From NCBI GenBank assembly GCA_005406025.1, contig BGZK01000876.1, positions 1 through 64,000 of the forward strand: a stretch of 64,000 nt of DNA, written 5' to 3'. Both the position numbers and the translations under genes were made by a program. Within the stretch, counting starts at the first letter, position 1; each line of letters begins with the position of its first letter. This stretch comes from Eumeta japonica (Eukaryota; Arthropoda; Insecta; Lepidoptera; Psychidae). This document shows positions 35,308-46,206 of this stretch, in pieces. The notes below the pieces were generated by a model that saw only the letters and a program-made list of their open reading frames with translations, was not told the origin of the DNA and made no database searches.

Positions 35308-38300
35308 ATGACCATTGAAGGCAACAAGGACGAAGCTGAAAGGTGCATAGACATCGCACAAAATGCAATTTCATCGGGTAACTTCGAAAAAGCTGAAAGA
35401 TTTCTACTTAAAGCCGAACGATTATACCCCACTGCAAAGGCGAAGGAGCTACTGACCCACGTAAGAACCGCCAGCTCCCAAACTCCCAGTAGTTCCAAAA
35501 AGACCCCACCGGGAAGTCCGGGACGTGATGATGTAAGGAAGCGTAAGACGCCTTCTCATCAGCCTCAACAAAGAGAATACACTTCTGACCAATTAGAGGC
35601 TGTGAAACGAATTAAAAAATGCAAGGATTATTACGAAATTCTAGGTAGGTACGAGTAATAAATGACAAAATTGATTATTAATTAATTTGTTACCTATTTC
35701 ACCTATTCAATTTAGTACTTGCTTACCTTATACTGCAATTAATTTTGAGTTTACTTCTTGATAAGTATAACACCATTTGAAATGTACTTATCCATCCATG
35801 TATTGATATCCCAGGCTGGCCTAATACTTACTAATTCTTAGCTGGACTGGCCTAAAATAAGTGGTTATTATATAAGGTTGACGAGTCAAAGAGTCCCAAG
35901 CTCTTTAAAATAAAAAAATCTTAAATTAAATTTGATTTAATTTTTAACAGGTCTTTTTTCACTTGGCCTACATTTGAAATTTCCAGAAATGTAGGACTTA
36001 AAAAGCTAATAAAACACCATTCATCATAGAATAGGATTTACAATATTGACAATTAATATATATTCGTTTTTTATACCTCTGAAAGCAATATTAGTCCAAT
36101 TGTCAATTTAAATCCCTATGTTTATAACATCTATAATCGCATCATATATCATCCATCGCCACAATATAAAGACTAGAAGAAGGAATATGCTTGATTCCAG
36201 TTTCAGAATAACTAGAGTTAATGTTGTTTAACAAGTGAATGTATTCATTTTCACAATAGAATTCTAATCAAGTAAAAAAAAGAAACTATAACCATTTCAA
36301 AATATCTATCAGAATTGAATTCATGAAAAAACCTATTTCTGTATCAATAATTATTTAAATGATGTTATACTTGGATATCAATATAAAAGATCATGATGGA
36401 TGGGTGATTAGGGATGATCGGTAGTAAAGTTGTGGCCTTCAAACCAGAAGGTACCAGATTGGGCCCTAATTATAGGCAGATAAACGGATGTATTGTCAGT
36501 TTAATTCAAATGAAACCTCTGTCTTCGAAGAGCATCATCTTTCATGGACATTATCATCGTATCGGCGACAAGTCTTTAGCGACCTCCAACCTGCATTACC
36601 AGTACTTGGGTGTTGAGGTCTGATCTTTATCAGTCTGCAATCAAAAAGATTTTTGACTGACTACGTCTCAGTCTCGAAGCTGACAAGACATCTATACAGT
36701 AAACAAGTCGATTTAACTTCAGGCATTTTAAAATAGTAGACCTGCAGTAAATCCCCACCGGTTTTTATTTTTCTTGTGTTTCTCGACTGGTAATAAGTTT
36801 ATTTAAACTTTTAACGAGAATATGTTACACTGCTATTGAATAGAAATTCTTTTTTTCAATCAAAACCCATGTATGTTTTAATTTGTTTGTAAAATATGTA
36901 TGATGTATTTATTGTAAAATTAATTTACAATCAACTATATATGTTTGAAGACAACGTCATTGATGAAAGCATGGGGGAAAAAATTTTAATTGTACTTGTT
37001 TATTTGCCCCCTCTATATATACTTTGCTAATGCGAAATTCCAACTTTGCACTTTTGCATATTAAAATTAATTTTTTAGATCATTACACAAACTTCTAAAC
37101 TCTTTTTTGCCTATTTCGGAAGATGCATTCTTTTCAAAAACATGTATCATGTATGGGATTTCAATAAATATAAATTTACTAGTTATGCGCATGCAATATT
37201 TTATTTGTACAATGGATGTAAGTGATTTTATGTAGCACTTACTACATTATGCCGATGATAATGTGCAATGCATATTCATTGTATCGTTCACATAATTTAT
37301 GCAGAGAAGTTAAGTTGACCTACTGTTGTATGTATCAACTACGAAATTTCCATTTATAGAGATCAAAGAAATACATTTAATGATTACATTTTTAATGAAT
37401 CAATGAAAGGGAACTGGATTTTCTGTGATCATGGGTGTATTTATGCTTATAATGCTGTATTATTGTTACAATGTATGTTACAAATATTTTAGACAGTCTG
37501 TCAAACAAAGTTAAAAAAAAACCGGCCAATCGCATGTCCGAGCATCTCACTGTAGAGTTCTGAACCCCTAATTACAAAGAAATGCACTACAGAGAAAAAA
37601 AGAATATTTCTCTCCATATTTCCCGCACAGAATAGTTATAGTCACCTTAGTCACCTATAACTAGAAAAAGAAGTTGTTATATTGACTGTTAAACTAATGC
37701 AAACTAAAGTTCATCAGCTAAAGAGCATGACAGCAATTTCTAAAAGAGCAATTTTCGTGACACATCCTTTTGTTGAGAAATGCAGTTTTTCAGAAATAAC
37801 TCGAAAACGGTATATCAGAACATGTTCATAATAATTTTCATTGAAAGTATTTATTAAGCATTACCTTCACAATTTTTTTCATAACTTTTGGACTTACGGT
37901 TTAAAAATTAAAAGAGGGGTATACAATTTATGCTACTTTTGGAGCGATTGCTTCCAAAAATATTCATTTAATCAAAAAAATTGCCTAGAAACCTTGGTGT
38001 TCTTAAAAAAACTGCAGAAATGTGTGCCATACAATGATGTTTGATGAAAAAAAAATTTTTTTCAGTTTCTGTTACATGTACTCTCCCTAAATATATTTAT
38101 TTTTATTATGTAGCTAGTAGCGGCTTATACAAGATACTTATGCTATAAATTTCATCGATACACATCTTGTAGTTTTTGATAAAAATGCCTGTGGCATATG
38201 GACAGAAGGACATGACGAAACTATAAGGGTTTCGTTTTTGCCCGTTTAGCTCGGCACCCTAAAAACAACAAAAAGTTAAAAAACCTTATTAGTTTTAGCA

Positions 38301-41300
38301 TTTGTTTGGTTTTCGGCCCACCAATAGCTACATCATTCTTGTATGACAGATTCTTCTGGAAAATTCATACAATAGGAAGAAAGTTTTTACAAGCAAATGG
38401 GTTAACAAATTTCAAGTCTTTTAAAGTTTTGCAGCATCTAGGACACTCATTAAAAATGTCTATACATTTAATTTTTTTTGATAAATTTTATAATATTCAT
38501 TTTGTTATTTACTGGCCCCAATTATACCATTTTTAAAATTCATACCTGTTTGTCTGTCTTTTTGTAACTCAAAAATAGCTTGACCAATCAGAATGGAAAT
38601 TGGGATGCAGTAAAAACATGTGATTACTACACATTTGATAGGCTACTGTCTGTATGTCTTGTCATAATTTAGGAATGGTTTATGTATTTGTGTATACATA
38701 TATCATAGTTTTCTGCGATGGTAAAAAAATGCACAGAGCTTAACCATAAATTATATATATTAAAGGAAAGGCTATTTAAAGGAAAAAAAGTAGGGGTAAA
38801 TGAAAAATACATAAGACAAGAAATAGAAATGAAATGTCGGATTTATAAAATACAAGATATCCTAGAATAGTAGGGAAAAATTATTGATAACTAAAAGTAA
38901 TATTAATCTAGTAATAAGTACCAAATGAGACATAGACTAAGGTAAAGAAATATATATATATATATATAAGATATGAATAAGGGCTTTAAAGAAAAATAGA
39001 GAAAAAAAAATGATTAAAATAAATAAATAAAGAAAAATAATAATAAAAAAAATGGAACAATATATAATTATCATCCTCTCTGCCATCCCTGAGAATGAAA
39101 GTGAGGAATAAAAGAATGAGGTTATAACCTGAGAAATAGTATAAAAGGGCCGTGGTCGCCATGCCACGGGGGCGGCATATAAAAAAATTAAAAAAAAACA
39201 TAGGAATGGTTTCACTAATTGTGATGAAAATTGATATACAGTAAGAACATGTGATTATGCACATGATAAGTTATTCTAGGGCTGCCTGTATATTTTTTTA
39301 TTACTGAAAAAGGTTTCGCTAATTTTAATGAAAATTGGCATATAGTAAAAACATATAATTGTGCAAATGATAAACTACTGTCTGTCAGTCTGTCTGTTTG
39401 CCTGTCTGCACCTTCTTTTATAACTTATTAAAAGGCTTTACCAATCTAGCTGAAAATTGGTATATAGTAAGTGCATGTGATTCCGCAAATGATAAGTTAC
39501 TGTCTGCCTGTTTATCTATCTGTATGTACTTTTGTAACTTAAGAAAAAGGTTTGGACCAATCCTCATGAAAATTGGTATACTGTAAGTGCATTTGTCAGC
39601 CTGACTGCACCGCCTGCGATGAATTATAGCGTTTGTTAATTGTGCAAGTTGATTCTCAAAAACACTAATAATAACGCGACGTGCGTAAAGTCAAAATATA
39701 CAAAAATATTTGTGACTGCATGTGTCTATCTGTGAGTTTTTTGTCTGTGTATCTGTGTGTCAGTCTGCATGTCGTCTGCCTATCTGTGAGTCTGCTGCTG
39801 TGTGCGTTCATATACATGCGTGTATATGTGTGTATGAATTTAAGCACTCCATGATGGCACTATAAAGGTTGGTTAAAGCATTGTCATGGAGTATGAAGCG
39901 TATGGTTTATTTTGTGTGACGGACCAAGCGCACGCGAATTGAACGCTTAACGGCCCATTTTTGTTATTTACTGATCGGCTGACTGCAGGAGCGGCGCCTC
40001 GCCAACTTAGGTCGTCGAATGATACCTCTGAACACTAAGTGTCTATAGAGGTGCAGAATTTCATCTCTGGTATGCCAACACGTATGCAATGTACTATAAC
40101 AGACTAGACTGTAATGCAAGAAATGCAGTACTGTAATGCTATTTTTGGATTCGTCCTTCAAAGAGTGACCAATTAGATGGTTCGATTTTAGACCAATCGA
40201 ATCGAGACGGTCCGGATCTGAAAATCCATTCTCGATCAGAAGTGGTACCATCTAGACAGCTATGCTACTTTTCTACATTGATTCCGAGCCGTGTAACGAG
40301 CGCTGCTAATCGGCGGCTCTAAACGACTACCGTCATGAGAGCCGCCGATTTCCATATCAAGTGATCAGCCCCTTGAAGGATTACTGAGTCTATACTGCAT
40401 ACGGGCATGATGCATTTCAGAAGTAAAACTCTTGCGAATTGATCTTTATATACAATAAACTATATCGTCTTTTACAAACCATTATTATGAACATAAAACT
40501 ATACCGAAAAGTGATGTTTTATTATGAGTTTGAAACTCATTTATATAGACTATGTAGATTACAATAAAATAAGTTATATGTTAACTGCGTGTGCACATTG
40601 GGATGTGCAGAGAATTATTCGTCGCGAACACTGCCTTATGTTGAAAATTATTTTGTTATCCAATTCAATCACAATCTGGTTCATACCTGACACCTTTAGT
40701 TTAAGACTTAATCACTGAGCCATCATACTCTCAAATATGCTTAATGTCATTACAGTATTTTATATGGTAAAGTACGATTGCAGGTGTTACCAAAGATGCT
40801 CCCGACTCAGAAATCAAAAAAGCTTACAAGAAACTCGCGTTGCAATTGCATCCAGACAAAAATCATGCACCGGGTGCAGCAGAAGCTTTCAAGGTTATCG
40901 GCAATGCTGCAGCTATACTTACCGATCCCGAAAAAAGGAAGCAATATGACCTTCGCGGTGAAGAACCCATTCAAACGCATCACGCCCATCATCAGTATTA
41001 TGCGAGAGGATTTGAGTCCGATTTGACAGCAGAAGAATTATTCAACATGTTCTTCGGTGCAACAGGTATTTGGTAATATTAAGGTATAGCGTATCATTTG
41101 CAGATTGCTTGTTCTTAAAAATGAAGATCTCCTTTGAAACCGTCACATAGAGAAATAGAATGTATGGTGAATATACATTTTTATCAAAAAGCAATTATAA
41201 AAATACTTTTACCTACAGCTGTATTTAAAAGTTATTTTGTTGTTATGATTTGATACAATTTTTTTTACACAAATTTAAATCAAGCTTTCATCCATCCGTC

Positions 41301-43971
41301 CATCCATCACAGCTTGTATTAAAACAGAGATATTGTTGTTTTCAAATCGTGTAAATGTTTTCGAAATTAGTATATAAGGTAAAAACAATAATAATGATGG
41401 CTCAGTAGTGCGATACTCAATATAGAGGTTGTAGGGTTGATTTTGAGGATGTACCGCATGAGCCTATCTAAAATTCAAATGCATTTGTATATTGAACAAT
41501 GATTACTGAAAATTATTGAATGTGTACTGAGTCTACCCTAGAATCGGTGCACATTCACATTTCTTAGTGATTTGAGGACCACAAGGTATGTATATTATAT
41601 GCCAGTGTGTCTGTTAATATTCATGTACAAACTAAATGGCTTGTTGAGGTCATATTATATATTCGGTTTGTTTAGACGATGGTTTGTATCCATGCTAGGT
41701 GCTGATAGGTGGCACTATGTATGAGTTATAAAAAGAACTTTGTTTTTAGACTAAACTGTTCACCAGATTTTTTGACTCGAAACCAGTATACTATATGAAT
41801 GTACAATGTATATTGGTTTCATACCAAAAAAAGGAAATCTGGAACTAGTTGGTGGTTCTATCATCGAGCATGTTAATAAACTTTGTAATCATAAACAAAG
41901 TATATTTATATGGTCAACAAAAAAAAGGATAAAACATATTAAGAATTTTATACAAAATATGTGATTAAAAAAGCAAAAGGCCTAAACGCCATTTACTGAA
42001 AACTTGTCGGAGCTATGTCTGTTTATAAGCTTAGCTATTTAGATTATGTTCATCGACTCGAACTAAAATTTATGCAAACATTTTAGTGTAGCATAACTAT
42101 TTTAAATGTTTTTTTTTTATTATACTTAAAAATAAACATAGTTCATAACTAACAACTATTATGATTTTAAACATAAAATGATCACTTCCAATATCTGACA
42201 TGTTGGGTTTGGTTGATAATCATGCATAGAACACATTCATCTATACTGATGAGGCTGCTCAACACGGGCTTTCTAATTTGAGGCAACTGCAAAAATTTAG
42301 TTGCTGTGTGGACTTATTATATTCGATCCATTCCGAATCTGGAATGGATGAATGAAATTAGATTAACATAAGAAATCTATAAAACGATTGAGTGCGACGG
42401 GAGAGTCTGTGAGGGACGCATGCTAGAAAAATCTTAGCAAACCAAATTGGTGGCATATCAAAGAAGAATTAGCATGAAACGATCGATAGACATCACTAAC
42501 ACACGAAAGGTATACAAAGAGTGTGTCATACGAAGACCCGTGATCTTTTTTTGGTTCTCAAAGAAGTAGATGTGAATTTATAAATAAAGTGAAATAGACA
42601 AATTCTTTCCCAGGGCAAAGAGTGTACACTCGTCGTACGTACACCCGTGAGCCGGAACAGCGTGACAATCACAGCGGTCTCATGCAGCTTCTTCCAGTGT
42701 TGGTATTAGTCCTGCTGTCTATGATGTCGGGATTCTTCATATCAGATCCTGTGTACAGTCTTGCGCCGAGCTCCAAATATCCAGTACCAAGAGAAACTAT
42801 TAATCTTAAAGTATGTAACATTCTTCTCCGTGAAGTATTTACATAATAAAATATTTTTCTTAAAACTAAAGCAGAACATAAGAAGTATCACTAATTTACT
42901 ATGAGACATTAATCCACTCAATTTACGTTATGTCCATTTTGAAAATCATTGATTCATATTATTTTTTAAATTGTCCATCCTGTGGTATTGTTTTTTTCTC
43001 TTTAATTCGTAACGTTTTTAGTATGAATATGTTAATATAAATTACTTAAATCCTGAGTACTTTAATGTGATATTAAATAATAAATAAATATATCTCCACA
43101 TGTTGAAAATTTGCCAAAACAATCATGACTAGCCATGAACTGATTATAATATTAGTCTGGTATTACCAATTTTATAATGTACAATTTTTTTTAGCATTCC
43201 CTTTTTCCCGCAAGCGTGTTACCTTTTATTATAACATCACCATTTCTGTCAGGTACCATATTATGTTAAGGAGAACTTCCACACTGACTATCAAGGTTCG
43301 TTGCGCCGATTGGAAATGGCAGTAGAAGAAGAATACATAGTAAATTTAAGACACGCGTGCCAGAGGGAGAGGAACTACAAAGACAGCATGATGTGGAAAG
43401 CACGAAACTTTGGAGACAATAGACAGGTATGGCTGCTTTTCGATTCTTTTCTAGACCGGATCCAGGCATGAGAAATCTCATTTACCACACCGGAATCTTC
43501 TTTACCGTCTATTTCTCTAGCATAAATTCGAGCACTTATTTATAGCCTCAACGGTGAACTCAACAAAAACTTGACAATGGCCATTTTGAAAAAAAATTAA
43601 TATCCTTACAGTGTTAGCTGTTCAAATTATTTTGTAAATATGTTATGCATTGCATCGTCAATTTAAGGAGGGTGATTTCAAAAAATGTGAAAAAGTTATC
43701 AATATCCTCAAACATGTATAGTGGATAACTCTGTAATGAATAATATTAAAAAATAAATAAATAATAGCAATACAATAATGGAATAGAAGGTTGAAAAGAA
43801 AGCATAATTTAAGTGGCTGAATGTAATTGAAAAACATTAAAAAACAGTATTTATATTCGAACTTAATAAGTGAATAATATGATAATGTGTTTATTTTTTT
43901 ATTTTCAGTATCAAGAGGCTCAAAGGTTGAAAACGCCGTCATGTGACAAACTACAGTCATTTCATAGATAA
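35308..43971 (+). CDS. DnaJ homolog subfamily B member 12/14-like co-chaperone, five exons
   Basis: A type II/III Hsp40 that recruits Hsp70 to the endoplasmic reticulum membrane; the DNAJB12/14 family works in membrane-protein quality control. Exons are 35308-35644, 40784-41065, 42614-42810, 43253-43426 and 43909-43971, with all introns GT-AG, giving 350 residues (family about 370). The N-terminus ([20 protein letters not shown]) is the family's helical region. The J domain spans about 106-170 from KDYYEILGV, with the Hsp70-activating HPD at 135-137. One hydrophobic segment lies at about 229-248 ([20 protein letters not shown]). The C-terminal luminal domain contains [17 protein letters not shown] and ends [10 protein letters not shown], a conserved family ending. 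The ATG follows AGAAA and opens the family N-terminus. Nothing is broken. Exon 1 lies 1.8 kb from galectin B, divergent. Confidence 0.93.
36415..36660 (+). repeat. Interspersed repeat fragment
   Basis: Contains CTCCAACCTGCATTACCAG followed by GGGTGTTGAGGTCTGATC, which resembles a widespread lepidopteran repeat with a CCAACCCGCATTGGAGCAG core. The match is from memory and diverged. A 69-codon open frame through it is not thought to be a gene. Confidence 0.35.
37513..38266 (+). repeat. Interspersed element with AAAACCGGCCAA head and CACCCTAAAAA tail
   Basis: The head AAAAACCGGCCAATCGC followed by CCGAGCATCTC, and the tail TTTCGTTTTTGCCC ... TCGGCACCCTAAAAA, fit a family I recall as very common in Lepidoptera (ending ACGGAACCCTAAAAA). 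The interior is AT-rich and non-coding. Length and ends suggest a nearly full-length old copy. Confidence 0.55.
38550..39600 (+). repeat. Diverged tandem array, unit about 102-123 bp
   Basis: Five units share GAAAATTGGTATATAGTAAG, then CATGTGATT, GCAAATGATAAGTTACTGTC and a CTGTCTG-rich end. The GAAATTGG landmark falls near 38595, 39228, 39330, 39453 and 39567. The first gap shrinks to about 102 bases once the inserted 519-bp retroposon plus one 12-bp duplication is removed, which matches the other spacings. Confidence 0.8.
38682..39200 (+). mobile_element. Retroposon insertion with 12-bp target-site duplication
   Basis: TAGGAATGGTTT occurs at 38670-38681 and again at 39201-39212, exactly flanking 519 bases. 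The insert ends GGGGGCGGCATATAAAAAAA followed by more A-rich sequence, as expected for a poly-A retroposon inserted on the plus strand. It contains a TA microsatellite (about 38948-38968). No reverse transcriptase is encoded, so it is a 5'-truncated LINE or a SINE. Confidence 0.8.
39715..39835. repeat. TCTG/TGTG-rich low-complexity tract
   Basis: Repeated TCTGTG, TCTGCC and TGTGTG words adjoin the tandem array and probably derive from its CTGTCTG-rich unit ends. Open frames through it, rich in THRYT- and RQTT-type residues, are artefacts of the repeat. Confidence 0.65.
40308..40350. other. Perfect 13-bp GC-rich inverted repeat (hairpin)
   Basis: AATCGGCGGCTCT at 40308-40320 is exactly complementary to AGAGCCGCCGATT at 40338-40350 with a 17-base loop. 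It stands out in an AT-rich intron, about 430 bases upstream of DnaJ exon 2. It could form a stable RNA stem in the pre-mRNA or be a transposon end. Confidence 0.85.
41066..42613 (+). other. DnaJ intron 2 (1.5 kb)
   Basis: It starts ACAG|GTATTTGG and ends TTTCCCAG|GGCAAAG. Apart from a SINE-like segment (41395-41600) I recognise nothing inside. Confidence 0.75.
41395..41600 (+). repeat. Degenerate tRNA-derived SINE-like segment
   Basis: TGGCTCAGTAGTGC near 41399 resembles a polymerase III A box, and GGGTTGATTTTGAGG near 41433 a decayed B box at tRNA-like spacing. The following sequence (TGTACTGAGTCTACCCTAG) is non-tRNA body. It does not fold as an intact tRNA. Confidence 0.4.
42811..43252 (+). 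other. DnaJ intron 3 (442 bp)
   Basis: It starts CTTAAA|GTATGTAAC and ends TTTCTGTCAG|GTACCATA. AT-rich, with a pyrimidine tract before the acceptor; nothing else is seen. Confidence 0.8.
43427..43908 (+). other. DnaJ intron 4 (482 bp)
   Basis: It starts AGACAG|GTATGGCTG and ends TTTTATTTTCAG|TATCAAGAG. The ORF-like stretches on the opposite strand here are chance. Confidence 0.8.
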
Positions 43972-44185
43972 ATAATGAGAAGTACACTTTATTCTAGAAC
44001 CTTCCTAAAACTTACCTCTCGGGAACTTGTGTACAAACCTGGTTAAATATGTAATTAAAAAAAAGGTTTTTTTGTACCTATTTAATTAAATCATATTTAT
44101 ACCGAATCTATTGAGACAAACAGTTGTGTATCTTCTGGCCACTCCATTGACTAGTTTCTTAATTAATATTAAAAAATAAGTTTAA

Positions 44186-44191
44186 AATAAA
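44186..44191 (+). promoter_or_regulatory. Candidate poly-A signal for the DnaJ gene
   Basis: AATAAA about 215 bases after the stop codon, followed by GTTATTGCGTTGTTCTAG and TGTGTTT, a GU-rich element as expected. Other AATAAA hexamers exist further on, so the choice is tentative. Confidence 0.4.
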
Positions 44192-45173
44192 AGTTATTGC
44201 GTTGTTCTAGTGTGTTTACATCCTAATATCACAACATCTGATTTATTGATATCCAAAGTATTTATTATGTTGAGTGATATGGTTTATTCCACAGTACACA
44301 TTCGTTTGATTGATAGAACAAGGACACTTAACGTTTTAAATTTATTATGATGATCACAGCTATATTAGCACTTTAGGGAATAGATTTGGATGTTTGAGAT
44401 TTTTAAAGATGCATAATTTAAAAAATCTTTAGAAAGATGTTGATCCATTTTCTGACATTAGTTTTCCCAAAAATACAGAAATAATGTTTGTATATTGTAT
44501 CAAATAATTTTAAACAAAGCGTAAAATGAAAAGCGGTCATGGATATTATATTTAAATATTTTCTTGTATATTTTTATTTTATATCTTATTCCTGCAATAT
44601 TATTTTACAAATAAGTATGAACTCGTTATCTGTGGGTGTACGATTTTGAAAATGGTTTAAACTAATTTAATGAACTCAGTGCAGATTCTTTAACTAAACT
44701 TCAAGGGTGAATGCGATAATTATTTCTGTGTTTAAATAATCAGACAAGTTTTCCTTTTTTTCCTGAAATTCTAATGTATTTATAATTTGCCAGCATTATA
44801 TTTCATAAAAAATATTTTTGTATTTAAATTCTTTACACTAAAGCACAATAATCTAGACTTGAAGAATTTCCAGATTTATATAGTTTCTTAATGTATTTCA
44901 TTTCAAAATTCAGATTTTTACAGTAGAATAATATTTATCATTATGAGAAGTTCTTTTTCAAAAACTACGACATCTAAATATTAGTGTTGTTGAGTATGTT
45001 ATTCAACCACAACTGCTACAGGAAAATACCACACAGAGAATTCTGAGAGTGCCTGAATTTGTCACCGCTCTAAAAGCATGGGGCATTTAGCCAATTAGGA
45101 CGAAGAGGAAAATTGAGGACAGTACCCACAAAAATAACAAATGAAAAATTTTACTCTATATGTTATCGTCAAA

Positions 45174-45231
45174 AACATACAAAAATCTGTACAAACATAC
45201 AAAAACCTGTACTAACATACAAAACCTCATA
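45174..45231 (+). repeat. Short tandem repeat, three 20-bp units
   Basis: Three units of the form ACATACAAAAACCTGTACTA follow each other, with the last unit diverged. No function is suggested. Confidence 0.7.
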
Positions 45232-45819
45232 GTTGAGCTTATTCCAAAAAAGTGTCATGTGGATGTGGAATTACTAAATGTATGTTTTTTTTTTGTCTGG
45301 ATTCAAATACCGTGGACCTTATCATATATTTGGTAATATTCATACATCAATATGATTGCGCTTGTGCATGAAGTAAGCAATTTTTTTTGGGTGGCCAGGA
45401 CTTACATTCGGTATAATATTTTTTCTCAAATTCGATAATTCTTCTGCTATCCTTGCTATTCATTAAATAGTACTATATCATCAAAACTCTTCGTTACTTT
45501 CATATTCAAACCATCATAGAATTAATAATGTTTTTGTTTTAGCTTCTATTTTACATTACAATGATTCGTCCAATGTGACTGATTGCATATTCACAGTATT
45601 GCTTGGAAAAAATTGTGTACGTCTGCATAATCCAGCACTAAATTAGATTAGTTCAAAGTTCGCATTTCGATAAAGTTGTTAAATATGTCCCAATGTGTCT
45701 GTAGTCGCTATCCCAGCATAGTTTGCTCTATGCCAACTGTGCTATTATGGTCCCATTTCTTGATCATTGTAAGTCATTGTGATCTTTCTTGTTATACAAA
45801 TTGATATTAAAAACCGACA

Positions 45820-46206
45820 TCTTTCTGTCTGTTTATGTCATTTTCGAGTTAGAAACATTTGTCAGATTTGCATTTTATTCACAGCCATGTTATCTGGTCA
45901 GAATGTAGGATATATTTAGTTACATAAAGTAACATACGAAATAAGCAGGGACTATAATAATAAATCTAATTCGAAAAAAGACGCTTTTGCGTTGCTTAAA
46001 TAGCTTACGTTTAGTAAACTCTATCAAATCAAATAAATGCACTACATAATTGTATATCTTGATAAGACCTACAGAAAAGTTCATGTTAGCATATGCAAAT
46101 GAGCGAAAAGCAAAAGTACACTACGATTCGCGCACTGCTTTAACTACAAGAAATACCTAAACAATAATTCTGTGGTCTACGCGAACGAAGCCGCGAACAT
46201 AGCTAG
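45820..46206 (+). mobile_element. Non-autonomous Helitron, 3' end certain, 5' end approximate
   Basis: The 3' end is a textbook Helitron terminus. A stem of CGCG at 46180-46183 pairs with CGCG at 46192-46195 around AACGAAGC, then a seven-base spacer, then CTAG at 46203-46206 followed by T. The interior has GACGCTTTTGCGTTGC and GCGAAAAGCAAAAG words but no coding capacity. The 5' TC boundary is a guess near 45820. It is a different family from the large Helitron at 37-5153. Confidence 0.65.

Larger units (their letters stand above)
35645..40783 (+). other. DnaJ intron 1 (5.1 kb), repeat-filled
   Basis: It starts CTAG|GTAGGTAC and ends GATTGCAG|GTGTTACC. Most of it is repeats: a fragment at 36415-36660, an interspersed element at 37513-38266, a tandem array at 38550-39600 split by a retroposon, a TCTG-rich tract at 39715-39835 and a perfect hairpin at 40308-40350. 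No further exon was recognised. Confidence 0.7.

Noticed and set aside
38550..39600. CRISPR-like array of spaced repeats
   Set aside because: Units are contiguous, long and diverged, in a eukaryotic intron; there are no unique spacers and no cas genes.
39664..39847. Minus-strand frame rich in Thr/Arg/Asp repeats
   Set aside because: Produced by the TCTG/TGTG low-complexity tract, not a protein gene.
39964..40251. 95-codon minus-strand frame in DnaJ intron 1
   Set aside because: GC-richer repeat-like segment, no family resemblance, and antisense to an established intron.
41395..41470. Possible tRNA gene
   Set aside because: Only A-box and weak B-box similarity; no cloverleaf or anticodon arm, so a decayed SINE head is more likely.
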